Assembly: GCF_002287235.1 (NCBI RefSeq)
Contig: NZ_LMVP01000101.1
Coordinates: forward strand, 1-45,142
Source of the DNA: Methanosarcina spelaei
Lineage (GTDB): Archaea; Halobacteriota; Methanosarcinia; Methanosarcinales; Methanosarcinaceae
Direction of reading: 5' to 3'
Length of the DNA: 45,142 nucleotides
A program made the translations under genes and the position numbers. Below are positions 35,344 through 44,475 of the stretch, piece after piece; position 1 is the first letter of the stretch, and the number at the start of each line of letters is the position of its first letter. Under the pieces are notes generated by a model. That model saw nothing but the letters and a program-made list of their open reading frames with translations, was not told the origin of the DNA and made no database searches.

Positions 35344-36181
35344 GTTCGTAACACTGCCCGCCTGCAAGCAGGAAGCGAATAACCTCTTCTACAACCTGCT
35401 CAGAAATTCCCCGGGAGGCTGCAGCATCCATAAAAGCTGCGTAATCGATTCCTTTGGTCCCACCCATTTCCCTGAGCAATTCGAGCACGAATTCTTTCTG
35501 GTCAGCTTTAGCATCAGCACTATCTTCTGAGTCCAAATCCAGAGTTTTGAGGCCTTCCCTGATGGAATACTTAAGTAGTTTTGCAAACTCATCAGGAGAG
35601 CGTTCCCGTTCAAGCGCAATTACAATCCCTTCCGTAAGCTCGGAAGAAATGCCTTTCTCCAGAAGGTATTCCCGAAGTTTCTCCCCATGATATCCACTGG
35701 TCAGAGCATCCGAGAAAGCTTCAAGCCTTTCAACGGTCTGTTCTGCGGTATCCACAACCCATCTGTTGCGGATTTCCTCATCCACTATATTTACCTCTTC
35801 AGCCCGAATAGAAATAAAAACCGATCCGGGTTCGGGTTCGTAGGTTCTGGCTTTTCCTGTAAGGGCAATGAAAGCAGGAACCTGTACCGTTGAAAAGAAG
35901 ATCGAAGCCTCAGACTGGTATTGCCCTGCGTATACCGTAAAAGCCCCTGTGGGATCAACTATTCTCGCCTTCCACATCTCACTCTGGGTTCCGATATTAT
36001 CAAGTTCTGTGACTACTCCAACTACAAAAACACGATTGAGAATGAGTCCCACAGGGCTAATAAGCAGGTTTGGAGTTTTTGAATCTGCCGCTTCCGAGTC
36101 CGAACGCTCGAGTTTTTCAAGTTCTCTGCAGGCTTCGAATTCTCTTGCAAAAACTCTTTTTGCAACCTCTCGTTTAAGCAA
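35312..36181 (-). CDS. RPA-associated protein (archaeal RPA41/COG3390-type subunit)
   Basis: About 289 residues, co-operonic with the large RPA gene. It has an OB-fold-like central part (LLISPVGLILNRVFVVGVVT, MWKARIVDPTGAFTVYAGQY, VPAFIALTGKARTYEPEPGS) and two C-terminal winged-helix-like segments. The order corresponds to archaeal RPA-associated subunits that bind single-stranded DNA with RPA during replication and repair. The start is uncertain. TTG at 36181 has GGGGGG 8 nt upstream and gives LLKREVAKRVFAREF; it overlaps the upstream stop by 8 nt. ATG at 36235 and a further start at 36262 are possible. The 3' end is the source of the adjacent 33-bp minisatellite. Confidence 0.8.
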   Translation of the reverse strand: MLKREVAKRVFAREFEACRELEKLERSDSEAADSKTPNLLISPVGLILNRVFVVGVVTELDNIGTQSEMWKARIVDPTGAFTVYAGQYQSEASIFFSTVQVPAFIALTGKARTYEPEPGSVFISIRAEEVNIVDEEIRNRWVVDTAEQTVERLEAFSDALTSGYHGEKLREYLLEKGISSELTEGIVIALERERSPDEFAKLLKYSIREGLKTLDLDSEDSADAKADQKEFVLELLREMGGTKGIDYAAFMDAAASRGISEQVVEEVIRFLLAGGQCYEPKIGIIRLVG

Positions 36182-37544
36182 GTTCAATTCCCCCCCCGGA
36201 AACCTGTGAATTTTTATCCTGCCCGTCCTCTTCATCCTGCCCGAGCCTGCGAAGGAGGTCAACTACCCTCACCGCAAGGTCCTCTTCAGGTACCCAGGCG
36301 TTTTCAGCTACAAAAGAAATCCCAAATTCACTTCTTGAAGAGTTTCCGCGTACTGCAAGATAGCGGCCTGTAAGAAAACGCCTTAAATCTTCATAGACTG
36401 CATCTTTAGAGACATCCGAGAACATTAGCTGTTCGGCTTCTTCAAGAGTTTTTCCATAGATAATTTCCGCAAGCTCCCTTGGAAACATAACTGACACGGA
36501 ACCTGTTCCGTCATCCAGTACGGCTTTGATCCGCATGTCCCATATGCCTTCTACCTTCCCGTGCACCCTGCAGTTTCCTTTCTGAATTACACGGCTGCAC
36601 TCAGGGCAACGGGAGATAATGCCTGAACCGGGCCTTATTGAAACCAGATTGCCTGCTACGGACACGTCAAACACGCTGTCTCTCGAATTTATCTCTTCGA
36701 TTTTGATTGGGACAGGATCTTTTGCTGCGGATTCGAAGGTGAATGCAAGTTTTCCGGCTTCTTCCGACCCTACTGAAGAAATTTTTGTGCCACTCAGGAT
36801 ACTTACCGACGGCATTCCCCTGAACATTCGCACCTGAGCTCCCTCAATTCGAATAATGCTCCCAATATCAATGCCAACCAGCTCAATCCAGGCCGTAAAA
36901 GGCAGCCTGCCGGTCTCGTCCGCAAACACGCCTGAGATCACTCTGGACTGGTGCCCCTTTGTAAGGACTTCCCTGTAGGAAAGCTGAAGCACGCAGGCTA
37001 CAGTATCTACGGAAAAATCCGCAGTCCCTATGTCAGTTAACTTTTTTTTCTGGCTTGCTGAAAGTTCGGACATGGGAGGAAGCGAAGAGTCCAAAATTTT
37101 CGACACAGGAGACTGTTCCCCTATAGAAAGCCTGATCCGGTTTTGCCAGATCCGGACATAGGCGTTTTTGATGTTGATCACATCCCCAATAGAACCTGGC
37201 AGCTCTCTCCAGGAAGAAAACAGGACAGAACCGGTTTCGTCTGCAAGAACTCCGGTATAAAGCCTGGAAGGTTTTTCCTGAGTCCCTGCCTGCTGGCGGA
37301 TTGGTTTTTCCCCAAGGTCCAGAATCCTGCCAGTAAGCTCAAAGTTCTTAATATTAGCAGACAGATCCTTTACTTTCAAAGTTTTTCTTTTTCCTCCGAA
37401 CTTGCGGAGGATGCTCTCTTTTGCGACATCAGGCGGGACACGAAAAGCAATGAGTTTCTCAAACTCTGCCCTTATGCCAGTTTTTTCAAGGTCTCCAAGC
37501 GCCCTGGTTAACTCTTCAAGGAGGAGCGCAATCTTCTCATCCAT
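36174..37544 (-). CDS. Replication factor A, OB-fold single-stranded-DNA-binding protein with zinc finger
   Basis: 456 residues. At least two OB folds are visible: NFELTGRILDLGEKPIRQQA followed by YTGVLADETGSVLFSSWREL (about 67-145) and VACVLQLSYREVLTKGHQSR followed by ISGVFADETGRLPFTAWIEL (about 180-250). A C-terminal region carries CPECSRVIQKGNCRVHG, a zinc finger, and a third OB-like stretch AVLDDGTGSVSVMFPRELAE. This matches the multi-OB, zinc-finger RPAs described in Methanosarcina. It coats single-stranded DNA during replication and repair. The ATG at 37544 is the only clear start. Its last 8 nt overlap the downstream RPA-associated gene. Confidence 0.92.
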   Translation of the reverse strand: MDEKIALLLEELTRALGDLEKTGIRAEFEKLIAFRVPPDVAKESILRKFGGKRKTLKVKDLSANIKNFELTGRILDLGEKPIRQQAGTQEKPSRLYTGVLADETGSVLFSSWRELPGSIGDVINIKNAYVRIWQNRIRLSIGEQSPVSKILDSSLPPMSELSASQKKKLTDIGTADFSVDTVACVLQLSYREVLTKGHQSRVISGVFADETGRLPFTAWIELVGIDIGSIIRIEGAQVRMFRGMPSVSILSGTKISSVGSEEAGKLAFTFESAAKDPVPIKIEEINSRDSVFDVSVAGNLVSIRPGSGIISRCPECSRVIQKGNCRVHGKVEGIWDMRIKAVLDDGTGSVSVMFPRELAEIIYGKTLEEAEQLMFSDVSKDAVYEDLRRFLTGRYLAVRGNSSRSEFGISFVAENAWVPEEDLAVRVVDLLRRLGQDEEDGQDKNSQVSGGGIELA

Positions 37545-37918
37545 TTTTAGGCCTCCGTTCGAGACGATAATAAAACAATAAAATTTCAGTGTAATATCGG
37601 GTTCTACAGTATTTAAGGCTTTAACTGAAGATAAGGCTTTGACTGAAGATAAGGCTTTAACTGAAGATAAGGCTTTGACTGAAGATTAATTTCCTTTATC
37701 GTAGAGGATATTGAACTATTATTTAAGGATAGCTGTTTATAATTTTTGATTTCCAAAGATATATTAATTTCAGGATAAAATTACTTTCCTGGCGAGTATT
37801 GAGAAAATTTTTACTAAAAACCAGTAAAAAACCTAAAAAAGGAAGGCTTTCCTTTTTCTAAAGAGTTGAACCCTGACTAAAGAAAACGGAAGCTTCAAAA
37901 TGTAAAGGAAGAACCAGT
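37545..37918. other. Intergenic region upstream of the RPA operon and beta-helix gene
   Basis: A divergent region of 374 bp. It contains the 18-bp minisatellite at 37615-37686, which lies in the promoter zone of the RPA operon. The right half is AT-rich leader sequence of the beta-helix gene, whose ribosome-binding site is AAGGAAG near 37904. No other gene is seen. Confidence 0.5.
37615..37686. repeat. 18-bp minisatellite (aaggcttt[aa/ga]ctgaagat)
   Basis: Four perfect-length copies of an 18-bp unit, alternating between AAC and GAC at positions 9-11, so it behaves as a 36-bp higher-order unit present twice. It lies 71-142 bp upstream of the RPA start, where promoter or operator elements are expected. 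Confidence 0.9.
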
Positions 37919-39046
37919 ATGAGAAAAATAAACAGACAGAATTTCAGAACTTTTAAGCTGACGGCGCTTGCGATTACTCTGGCAGTTCTCTGTACCTGCT
38001 CTACCTCCTCGGCCTCGACTTTAAGAGTAAGTTCGACAAATGAAGGAGACTATATTTCGATACAAGCCGCAATTGATGAAGCAGAAGTCGGAGACACTAT
38101 TTATGTAAGCCCTGGAACCTATGTTGAAAATCTCAAAATAAATAAGCAAGTCCAGATCTGGTCGGAGTCAAGAAAGCCAGAAGACACAGTGATAAGGGAA
38201 GCTGATCCTACGAAAAACACTATTGAAATCAGCGTAGATAGAGCATCTTTTAGCGGGTTTGCCATTGAGGGTTCGGAAAAAGCAGGGATCTTGCTTACAG
38301 GAGTCAAAAGCTGCTATATTAACAACAACAGAGTTCAGGGAGCCAAAGATGGCATTCTTCTCAAAGGTTCTGGCAGCAATACCATAAGCAATAATCTCGT
38401 TACCCTTGACGAGAAAGGAATAAGGCTCGAAAGCTCAAACTCAAATGACATTGTCGACAATATAATTGCCTATAATTATGGTCCGGGAATCGCTCTTGAG
38501 TTAAGCAGCAAGAACTATATATACAACAATTACTTCAAAAACGACGAAAATGTCGAAGAAAAAGTCGTAAATGCTGAAAATATCTGGCAAAGCCCCCTCA
38601 AAATAAGAGAGAATATCATCCGGGGTCCTTACATCGGAGGGAATTTCTGGGCCGACCTTGAAGGTAAAGGTTACAGCGAAACCGGTGTGGACGAAAATAG
38701 CAATGGAATTTGCGATACCTCATATAACATCACAGGCGGAGGAACCGATAATTACCCACTATCCCCAAAAGTCCCAAATGCTGTTAAAGCCATTGAAAGC
38801 AATCTGAACGCCAGTGCTTATGAGCAGGGCCTGGCCGACAGGGAGAAAGCAACCAGTTCAGGAATTACTGTAAATAAAACCGAAGAAGCTACAGAAACGT
38901 CAGTCGAAAATGCCACCTATGAAAACACTACTGACGAAAATGCTACCAATGAAGAGGATTCAGAAGAAAAAGAATCACCTGGACCTGGACCTGGAGTTTT
39001 GGGGCTAGCTATAGGAGCAGCCTATTTCCTGAGGCGAAACAGATGA
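37919..39046 (+). CDS. Secreted right-handed beta-helix (NosD-like) protein with C-terminal sorting signal
   Basis: 375 residues. The N-terminal signal is RTFKLTALAITLAVLCTCST with cleavage near SAS. Then comes a parallel beta-helix: DYISIQAAIDEAEVGDTIYVSPGTYVENLKI, and repeated NN-rich rungs such as YINNNRVQGAKDGILLKGSG and NTISNNLV (CASH/NosD type). The conserved GPYIGGNFWADLEGKG and SNGICDTSYNITGGGTDNYP close the helix. After an acidic Glu/Asn/Thr linker the C-terminus PGPGPGVLGLAIGAAYFLRR matches a PGF-CTERM-like archaeosortase sorting motif: a Pro/Gly box, a hydrophobic segment and basic end. It is therefore likely anchored to the S-layer surface. It shares the GGNFWG block with the gene at 42342-43991. 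Confidence 0.85.
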   Translation: MRKINRQNFRTFKLTALAITLAVLCTCSTSSASTLRVSSTNEGDYISIQAAIDEAEVGDTIYVSPGTYVENLKINKQVQIWSESRKPEDTVIREADPTKNTIEISVDRASFSGFAIEGSEKAGILLTGVKSCYINNNRVQGAKDGILLKGSGSNTISNNLVTLDEKGIRLESSNSNDIVDNIIAYNYGPGIALELSSKNYIYNNYFKNDENVEEKVVNAENIWQSPLKIRENIIRGPYIGGNFWADLEGKGYSETGVDENSNGICDTSYNITGGGTDNYPLSPKVPNAVKAIESNLNASAYEQGLADREKATSSGITVNKTEEATETSVENATYENTTDENATNEEDSEEKESPGPGPGVLGLAIGAAYFLRRNR

Positions 39047-39171
39047 AGAAGAGAGAAAGCTAAGATATAAAATAGAGAGATATGAGAAAATAAGAGTAAT
39101 GAAAAAAACTGAACATTTAACAGTTTACGCGTGAGATTCAGGGGGTTAAGAAGGTTCTGTTCACAAAACTC

Positions 39172-39233
39172 TATTTTCACTTAGTTTGTGTTCCTGTACT
39201 CTTGTCAATAAAAACGACATTTATTGGTGTTTT
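39172..39233 (-). pseudogene. Decayed second PKD segment after the YVTN protein
   Basis: In the same frame as the YVTN gene, the codons after its TGA stop (39234-39236) read KTPINVVFIDKSTGTQTK, close to the start of a PKD domain, then another stop. The ancestral protein therefore had a second PKD domain, and the TGA corresponds to a GGA codon (GK) in intact domains. Confidence 0.55.
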
Positions 39234-40523
39234 TCATGAGGGAGATTTTGCAGAGATTGCAGCAGTCGGTTTTTCTATTATTTTTATATAGTTTGTATTT
39301 GTTACCGTACTACTGCCTGCAGCATTCGTTACTGTTAAGGTTACAGTATATGTTCCTGCTTTTGAATACTTATGAATGGGATTCTGCTGGGTTGAAGTTG
39401 TCCCGTCTCCAAAATTCCATTTCCATTTGGTAGGTGTTCCTGTGCTTGTATCAGTGAAGACGATATTTATTGGTGCTTTTCCTGATGTAACACTACTGGT
39501 GAAACTTGCAACAGGAAGTACTGGGACAGAACCTATAAACTGCCCGAACGCAACAGGCTCTTTTCCTACTTTTACTATATTTGTAACCTTATTTGTGGCT
39601 GTATTAATTACGGAAACAGCGCCGCTTGCTTCTTTCGCCACATATACGTTAGTTCCGTCTGGGCTGAAAGCAATTCCTAAAGGATAACTTCCTACATTCA
39701 CTGTTGCTGTAACCTTGTTTGTGACTGTATCAATCACAGAAAAAGTACCATCTCCATAGTTTGTCACATATGCTTTTGTTCCTGCTGGATTTACTGCAAC
39801 TCCCCATGGATATTTTCCTACAGTCACCGTGGCAGCAACCTTATTTTTTGCGGTATCAATTACAGAGACGTCGTGTTCGTTTGTCACATATACCTTTGTT
39901 CCTGCTGGATTAATTGCAACTCCGGTAGGGAGATTTCCTACAGTTATCGTGGCTGTAACCTTGTTTGTTGCTGTGTCAATAACAGAGACAGTGTTATCGA
40001 GAGTGTTCGCCACATATACTTTTGTTCCAGCCGGATTTACTGCAACTCCACAAGAATAATTTCCTACTTTTACTGTAGCTGTAACCTTGTCGCTTGCAGT
40101 GTCAATTACCGAGACACTTCTGCTACCTTCGTTTGCCACATATACCTTTGTTCCGGCCGGGTTAATTGCAACTCCCCATGGATGCTTCCCTACATGTATT
40201 GTGGCTGTAACCTTGTTTGTTTTGGTGTCAATTACCGAGATAACGCCGCTTACTTCTTTTGACACATACACTTTTGTTCCGGCAGGATTGATTGCAACTC
40301 CGTAAGGATATTTTCCTACACTTACCGTAGCTGTAACCTTGTTTATTGCAAGGTCAATTACAGAGACAGTGGTGCTGCCGCTATTTGTAACGTAGGCGTA
40401 TCCAGCCGTGTTAGAAGTAATTTGTGCAGTAGCTGCCGATGTAATAGATAATGTTAAAATTAAAAATAAAACAATAGTTGTTGAAGCTAAAGCTACTGAA
40501 CACAGTTTTTTGTTCATTTTCAT
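39234..40523 (-). CDS. Exported seven-bladed YVTN beta-propeller protein with one PKD domain
   Basis: 429 residues. A signal peptide spans LCSVALASTTIVLFLILTLS through about residue 33. There are seven repeats of about 42 residues of the form VSVIDTATNKVTATVxVGxYPxGVAxNPAGTKVYVxN, enough for a complete seven-bladed YVTN propeller. A PKD domain follows (about 350-415; INIVFTDTSTGTPTKWKWNF, then HKYSKAGTYTVTLTVTN). The tail KPTAAISAKSPS is the opening of a second PKD domain cut short by TGA. Related surface-layer and adhesin proteins of Methanosarcina have the same modules. It is likely anchored or cell-associated through PKD contacts; no C-terminal anchor remains. Repeat units are near-identical in DNA, so copy number may vary. 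Confidence 0.88.
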   Translation of the reverse strand: MKMNKKLCSVALASTTIVLFLILTLSITSAATAQITSNTAGYAYVTNSGSTTVSVIDLAINKVTATVSVGKYPYGVAINPAGTKVYVSKEVSGVISVIDTKTNKVTATIHVGKHPWGVAINPAGTKVYVANEGSRSVSVIDTASDKVTATVKVGNYSCGVAVNPAGTKVYVANTLDNTVSVIDTATNKVTATITVGNLPTGVAINPAGTKVYVTNEHDVSVIDTAKNKVAATVTVGKYPWGVAVNPAGTKAYVTNYGDGTFSVIDTVTNKVTATVNVGSYPLGIAFSPDGTNVYVAKEASGAVSVINTATNKVTNIVKVGKEPVAFGQFIGSVPVLPVASFTSSVTSGKAPINIVFTDTSTGTPTKWKWNFGDGTTSTQQNPIHKYSKAGTYTVTLTVTNAAGSSTVTNTNYIKIIEKPTAAISAKSPS

Positions 40524-40947
40524 TGTCTTACTCCTTGTGTTTTATCCTACATCCAGCAGGTAAATTGTTTTGCAAGTTTTCTCATGGATAGCATTTTTGT
40601 GGAAATTTGCATTCAATCTCATCCAAAAGACTGCAAAAGTGGCCTGTCACTCCTTTTTATTGTGATGATTGGGCAATATGTTAACACATGTTAAATACAG
40701 GACGAATTAATAGGGGCGTTTGAAAAGCACTATCCTGACATCCTCTTCATTTAAGGGAAAATATTCTAACCAAAAACTTAGAATAATTTTTCACATATTT
40801 TGAAAGTTAAACTGATTTCTTAATGTATTTTTAGTCTTAATGCATTTTTATACTCGAGTAAATTTTTAAACTTTCAATAAATATATGAGATCTACTTTTT
40901 CCCTTACAGTTTGAGTAGGATACCTATCCTGAAAAATACCCAAATAT
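40524..40947. other. AT-rich intergenic region upstream of the YVTN gene
   Basis: A roughly 420-bp noncoding stretch leading up to the 141-bp element. It should contain the YVTN gene promoter on the minus strand. No ORF with a ribosome-binding site was seen. Confidence 0.4.
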
Positions 40948-41088
40948 TAGTGTCGACCTGTCGAATACAGGTTTTATTGCTCTAAAACTCAGTTCCAAAA
41001 TCTAGTGCCGAGTCAATCATCAAGAATTCAACGATTCCGAAGAATTCCCATCGGTTTTATATGACATTTTACGGTTGACGCGACACTA
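40948..41088. repeat. 141-bp element with TAGTGTCG terminal inverted repeats (MITE-like)
   Basis: The left end is tagtgtcg (40948-40955) and the right end is its inverse cgacacta (41081-41088). A third related tagtgccg lies inside at 41004-41011, and a small hairpin cctg-tcgaata-cagg is near the left end. It contains a perfect 21-bp copy (40987-41007) of a sequence next to the transposase at the left window edge. No coding capacity. The pattern fits a non-autonomous element or relic moved by a related transposase. Confidence 0.5.
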
Positions 41089-42059
41089 GTAGTTTCTTCA
41101 TTTTTGATTTTGTAGAAGACCTATCTAAATAAGTTTCAATAGGTTCTGAAATAAATATGTAAAAGTATGTCAGCTAGTTCAGTTTAAACAACTGGAGATT
41201 CTTAACTTCAGAAGATTTCTACATAACCATATTTTTAATTAACAGATTGAACTGGAGTTCATAAACTCATGAAAATCGGGATGTAGCTATAGGTAATTTG
41301 CAGATTTAGTATAAAATTTCTTAAATGACAAATCTCTTTAGTTCAATTTTAATAGCATTCTGTCTTAGTTAGTCAACCGTCGGTACTTATATCGTTTCCA
41401 CATTCTCTATACAAAAGAAACATTATAGGGATTCTTGTTATATCGATTGTAGGTTAGATCTTGCATAGTAGGAGCTTAGTTATTTTGTTCCATAATTATA
41501 AATTCATTCTATATTTAGATTTTTTATATTAAAAAGTTTCCAATCCATGTCCAAAAACTTCTTTTTTGGTTACAATTTTTGTTTGATGTTGCATGACGTA
41601 GTTTTATACCATAAAATTAAAAGTCCGGCTTAATTTGCAAGAAAAACCTGATTTTTGGTCCATTCAACTAATTGTAAATCAAATGTAACTTTAATAGGGT
41701 CCTTTTAAGTTCATTAAAGAAGAAAAATGAAATATAGAAATTTTTAGCTGGATAGAGCCATGTAAGAAAGCATTTACAAGATGTAAGATAAAAAATATCT
41801 TAATGGAGTTGTAATCTTAGAAGCAATAATGAGGTTAAGTGAAGTTTTGGGATAGCCTCTATAATAAACTCAGTATCCTTATCTCTTTTTAACTCGACTG
41901 CTTCGGGTATATTAAAAAATAAAGGAGTTTTGAGAAATATAGCAACATTTTAACTAGTTCGTGAGTTTACTATGTTTCCTCAATTGATTCATGAGTTTAT
42001 TATATTGTTTACTTACGATAATATATTCAAAAATCGTTTTAGTATTAACTGCCTTTAGC
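41089..42059. other. Long AT-rich noncoding region
   Basis: About 970 bp between the TIR element and the decayed PKD segment. It has several TATA-like blocks and near-repeats such as gttcatgagtttattat (41960-42005). No gene, tRNA or structured RNA was recognised. Confidence 0.4.
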
Positions 42060-42341
42060 ATTCTTTACTGTTAAGCTGACAGTATATTTTCCTGCTTTAC
42101 TGTATTTATGTGCAGGACTCTTAGATGTTGAATAGGTTCCGTCTCCAAAGCTCCATTTCCATGAAGTTGGACTATTGCTGCTTTTGTCAGTAAACTCAGG
42201 ACTCTTAGATGTTGAATAGGTTCCGTCTCCAAAGCTCCATTTCCATGAAGTTGGACTATTGCTGCTTTTGTCAGTAAACTACACATTCAGTAGAGCTTTT
42301 CCTGAGAGTGGGAAACCCAAGAAATATGTAACAGAAGCCTG
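42060..42341 (-). pseudogene. Decayed fourth PKD domain of the adjacent surface-protein gene
   Basis: In frame with the upstream gene but after its TAA, the sequence reads ASVTYFLGFPLSGKALLNV, a TAG stop, FTDKSSNSPTSWKWSFGDGT, a duplicated copy of that segment, then AHKYSKAGKYTVSLTVKNAK, GS and stop. It is a recognisable PKD domain with two in-frame stops (TAA and TAG). The TAG stands where the domains in the intact gene have a Lys codon. An exact 84-bp tandem duplication lies inside it. Confidence 0.7.
42114..42281. repeat. Exact 84-bp tandem duplication
   Basis: Two adjacent 84-bp copies, 42114-42197 and 42198-42281, appear identical across the unit and preserve the PKD reading frame (28 codons). 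Identity implies a recent duplication within a degenerating PKD segment. Confidence 0.9.
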
Positions 42342-43991
42342 TTAAGTTCCTGTCACTGTGATATAACTTGATTTTGTTGCCGTGTTGCTGCCTGCAGAAT
42401 TGGTTACTGTCAGTGTTACCGTGTATTTTCCTGCAGCTGAATACTTATGTGTTGGGTTCTGCAAGGTTGAACTTGTTCCGTCTCCAAAAGTCCATTTCCA
42501 TTTAACTGGTGCTCCTGTGCTTGTATCAGTAAATTTAACGTTTAATGGAACTTTTCCTGAGGTAGGAGATGCAGAAAATGCAGCAACTGGTTTTACTATG
42601 ACTTTTATATATTCAGTTTTTGTTACTGTATTGCTGCCTGTAGCACCGCTTACCGTAAGTACAACCGTATAACTTCCTGCGGCTGAATACTTATGAGTCG
42701 GGTTCTGTTGGGTTGAACTTGTTCCGTCTCCAAAACTCCATTTCCATTTGGTCGGTGCTCCTGTGCTTGTGTCAGTAAAAGTAACAGTTAAAGGTGCTTT
42801 TCCTGAGGTAGGTTTCGCAGAGAAGTTTGCAACCGGTTTTGTTACCACTTTTATATAATCTGATTTTGTTAATGTATTACTACCTGCTGAATTAGTTACT
42901 ATAAGTACAACTGCATAATTTCCGGCTTTAGAATACTTATGCGTTGGATTCTGCAAGGTTGAGGAGGTCCCATCTCCAAAAGTCCATTTCCATTTAGTTG
43001 GTGTTCCTGTGCTTGTGTCATTAAATCTGACACTCAAAGGTGCGGTTCCTGAGGTTGGAGATGCAGAAAATGCAGCAACAGGCTCTATCGATCCGGGTTT
43101 ATAGACAACTAGAGAAAGGTCGTCAGAATAGATACTGCCTGTTATGCTTTTATAAGCTGAGTCCGAGATTCCGTCCCTGTTTACATCTGTTGCGGTATTG
43201 GAAAATCCTGTACCATCAGGTTTTCCCCAGAAGTTGCCTCCTATATATGGTCCGCCTACAATGTTAGTACCTGCGGTTTTTTTGGTGTTATAGACATTTC
43301 CGATTCCGTTTGTAATAGTCATATTAGTGTCATTGAAGTAATTATTGTAAATCTGATTATTGTCGCTTCTGGGACAGACATAAAGCCCATAAACACTATT
43401 ATCTTCAATAGTATTGTCTGAGAATGTGTTGCCGTCAGAGTTGCCAATATGAGTACCGCGACCGTTACCAAAAGCCGTATTTCCTGAAAGGATATTGTCC
43501 ATTGCAGTTCCAAGCACAATTCCAAAATCTGTGTTGCTTATAGCCATATTCTTTGAAAATTTATTCCCTGTAGAACGCAGGAAATAGATTCCATAACAGT
43601 TGTTCATAAGTTTGTTGTTCTCAATTATGCAGTTGCTGCATGAAGACAGACGGATTCCTGCATAACCGGATCTTGCTCCCATAATCTTAAACCCAGTTAC
43701 TTTTATGTTGCTTCCCTGCAGGAGGAACACATCGACTCCTGAACGTTTGACCATAATAGTTGTATCATCAGGGTTTCCGGATTCTGACCGGATTGTAAGA
43801 TTATTTTTATTTACGTTGATATTTTCGGCATAGGTTCCGGGTTTTACAGTAATTATATCGCCTGAAGACGAATTATTTACAGCTTTTTGAATAGAATCTC
43901 CTGGCTGCACTATAATCTCAGCTGCAGCTCCGAGACCGGATATAAACAGTAAAATTAAAAAAGTAACTACCAGAGAGGTTAACGTTTTTAT
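42342..43991 (-). CDS. Secreted beta-helix/PKD surface protein; start codon probably mutated to ATA
   Basis: About 549 residues if translation begins at ATA (43991). No ATG, GTG or TTG lies in frame between the upstream TAA and GTG at 43910, yet the codons from 43991 encode a signal peptide (KTLTSLVVTFLILLFISGLG, then AAA) that a GTG start would remove. GGAGG lies 7 nt before the ATA, where an ATG is expected. Order: signal peptide; right-handed beta-helix (SSGDIITVKPGTYAENINVN, NN-rich rungs, GPYIGGNFWGKPDGTG); then three PKD domains (each with FGDGTSST, LQNPTHKYS or QQNPTHKYS). A fourth PKD domain is decayed after the TAA. It is similar to the gene at 37919. The gene may be a pseudogene or use a non-canonical start. 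Confidence 0.75.
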   Translation of the reverse strand: MKTLTSLVVTFLILLFISGLGAAAEIIVQPGDSIQKAVNNSSSGDIITVKPGTYAENINVNKNNLTIRSESGNPDDTTIMVKRSGVDVFLLQGSNIKVTGFKIMGARSGYAGIRLSSCSNCIIENNKLMNNCYGIYFLRSTGNKFSKNMAISNTDFGIVLGTAMDNILSGNTAFGNGRGTHIGNSDGNTFSDNTIEDNSVYGLYVCPRSDNNQIYNNYFNDTNMTITNGIGNVYNTKKTAGTNIVGGPYIGGNFWGKPDGTGFSNTATDVNRDGISDSAYKSITGSIYSDDLSLVVYKPGSIEPVAAFSASPTSGTAPLSVRFNDTSTGTPTKWKWTFGDGTSSTLQNPTHKYSKAGNYAVVLIVTNSAGSNTLTKSDYIKVVTKPVANFSAKPTSGKAPLTVTFTDTSTGAPTKWKWSFGDGTSSTQQNPTHKYSAAGSYTVVLTVSGATGSNTVTKTEYIKVIVKPVAAFSASPTSGKVPLNVKFTDTSTGAPVKWKWTFGDGTSSTLQNPTHKYSAAGKYTVTLTVTNSAGSNTATKSSYITVTGT

Positions 43992-44475
43992 TCCAATTCC
44001 TCCATTTACTAAAAAAGTCTTAAATAAAATTTATATTGTAACTAAGCAAATGTTTACAATGAGCGCTCATTTGAATACACGAATGTAGAGTATGCTTTTA
44101 TTCAAAGAATTAATCTACCTGATCCAAAATTTTTCAGATAAAATCACTTTAGCTTGAAGAAAATGAACATAGATTAATATAAATATTCTCATTATCTTTT
44201 ATTTTTTAAAAAAGTTGTGAACAATCAAAAACTTTCTTAGTTTTAATTTACTTTTAAGACATTATTTCAGCTATACACTACAATTAAACATTCAATTTTA
44301 GTTTAATTCATGCATTTTTTGTCTGGGAATTTCAGCTTAATTTACAAGATAGATAGTAAATTAGTCTCAAATAATCTCAGAAGCAAGTATTAATTTCGAA
44401 GTACAGTTCAAAATTAGGAGTAAAAATAAGTTAAGAGAAACTGGATATAAGAATTTAATTAAAGAAATCAAAGTT
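43992..44475. other. AT-rich region between the surface-protein gene and the IS200-type element
   Basis: About 480 bp upstream of the beta-helix/PKD gene, which should hold its promoter. TATA-like atataaattttat lies just ahead of the gene on the minus strand (about 44035-44023). No gene is seen. Confidence 0.4.

Noticed and set aside
35169-35351. Plus-strand frame with repeated IIPILNYPTSH
   Set aside because: It arises from the 33-bp minisatellite, has no ribosome-binding site, and is the antisense of the RPA-associated gene's tail.
42071-42286. Minus-strand 71-residue frame with repeated LLTKAAIVQLHGNG
   Set aside because: It is an out-of-frame reading of the duplicated PKD relic; the frame giving SWKWSFGDG is the ancestral coding frame.
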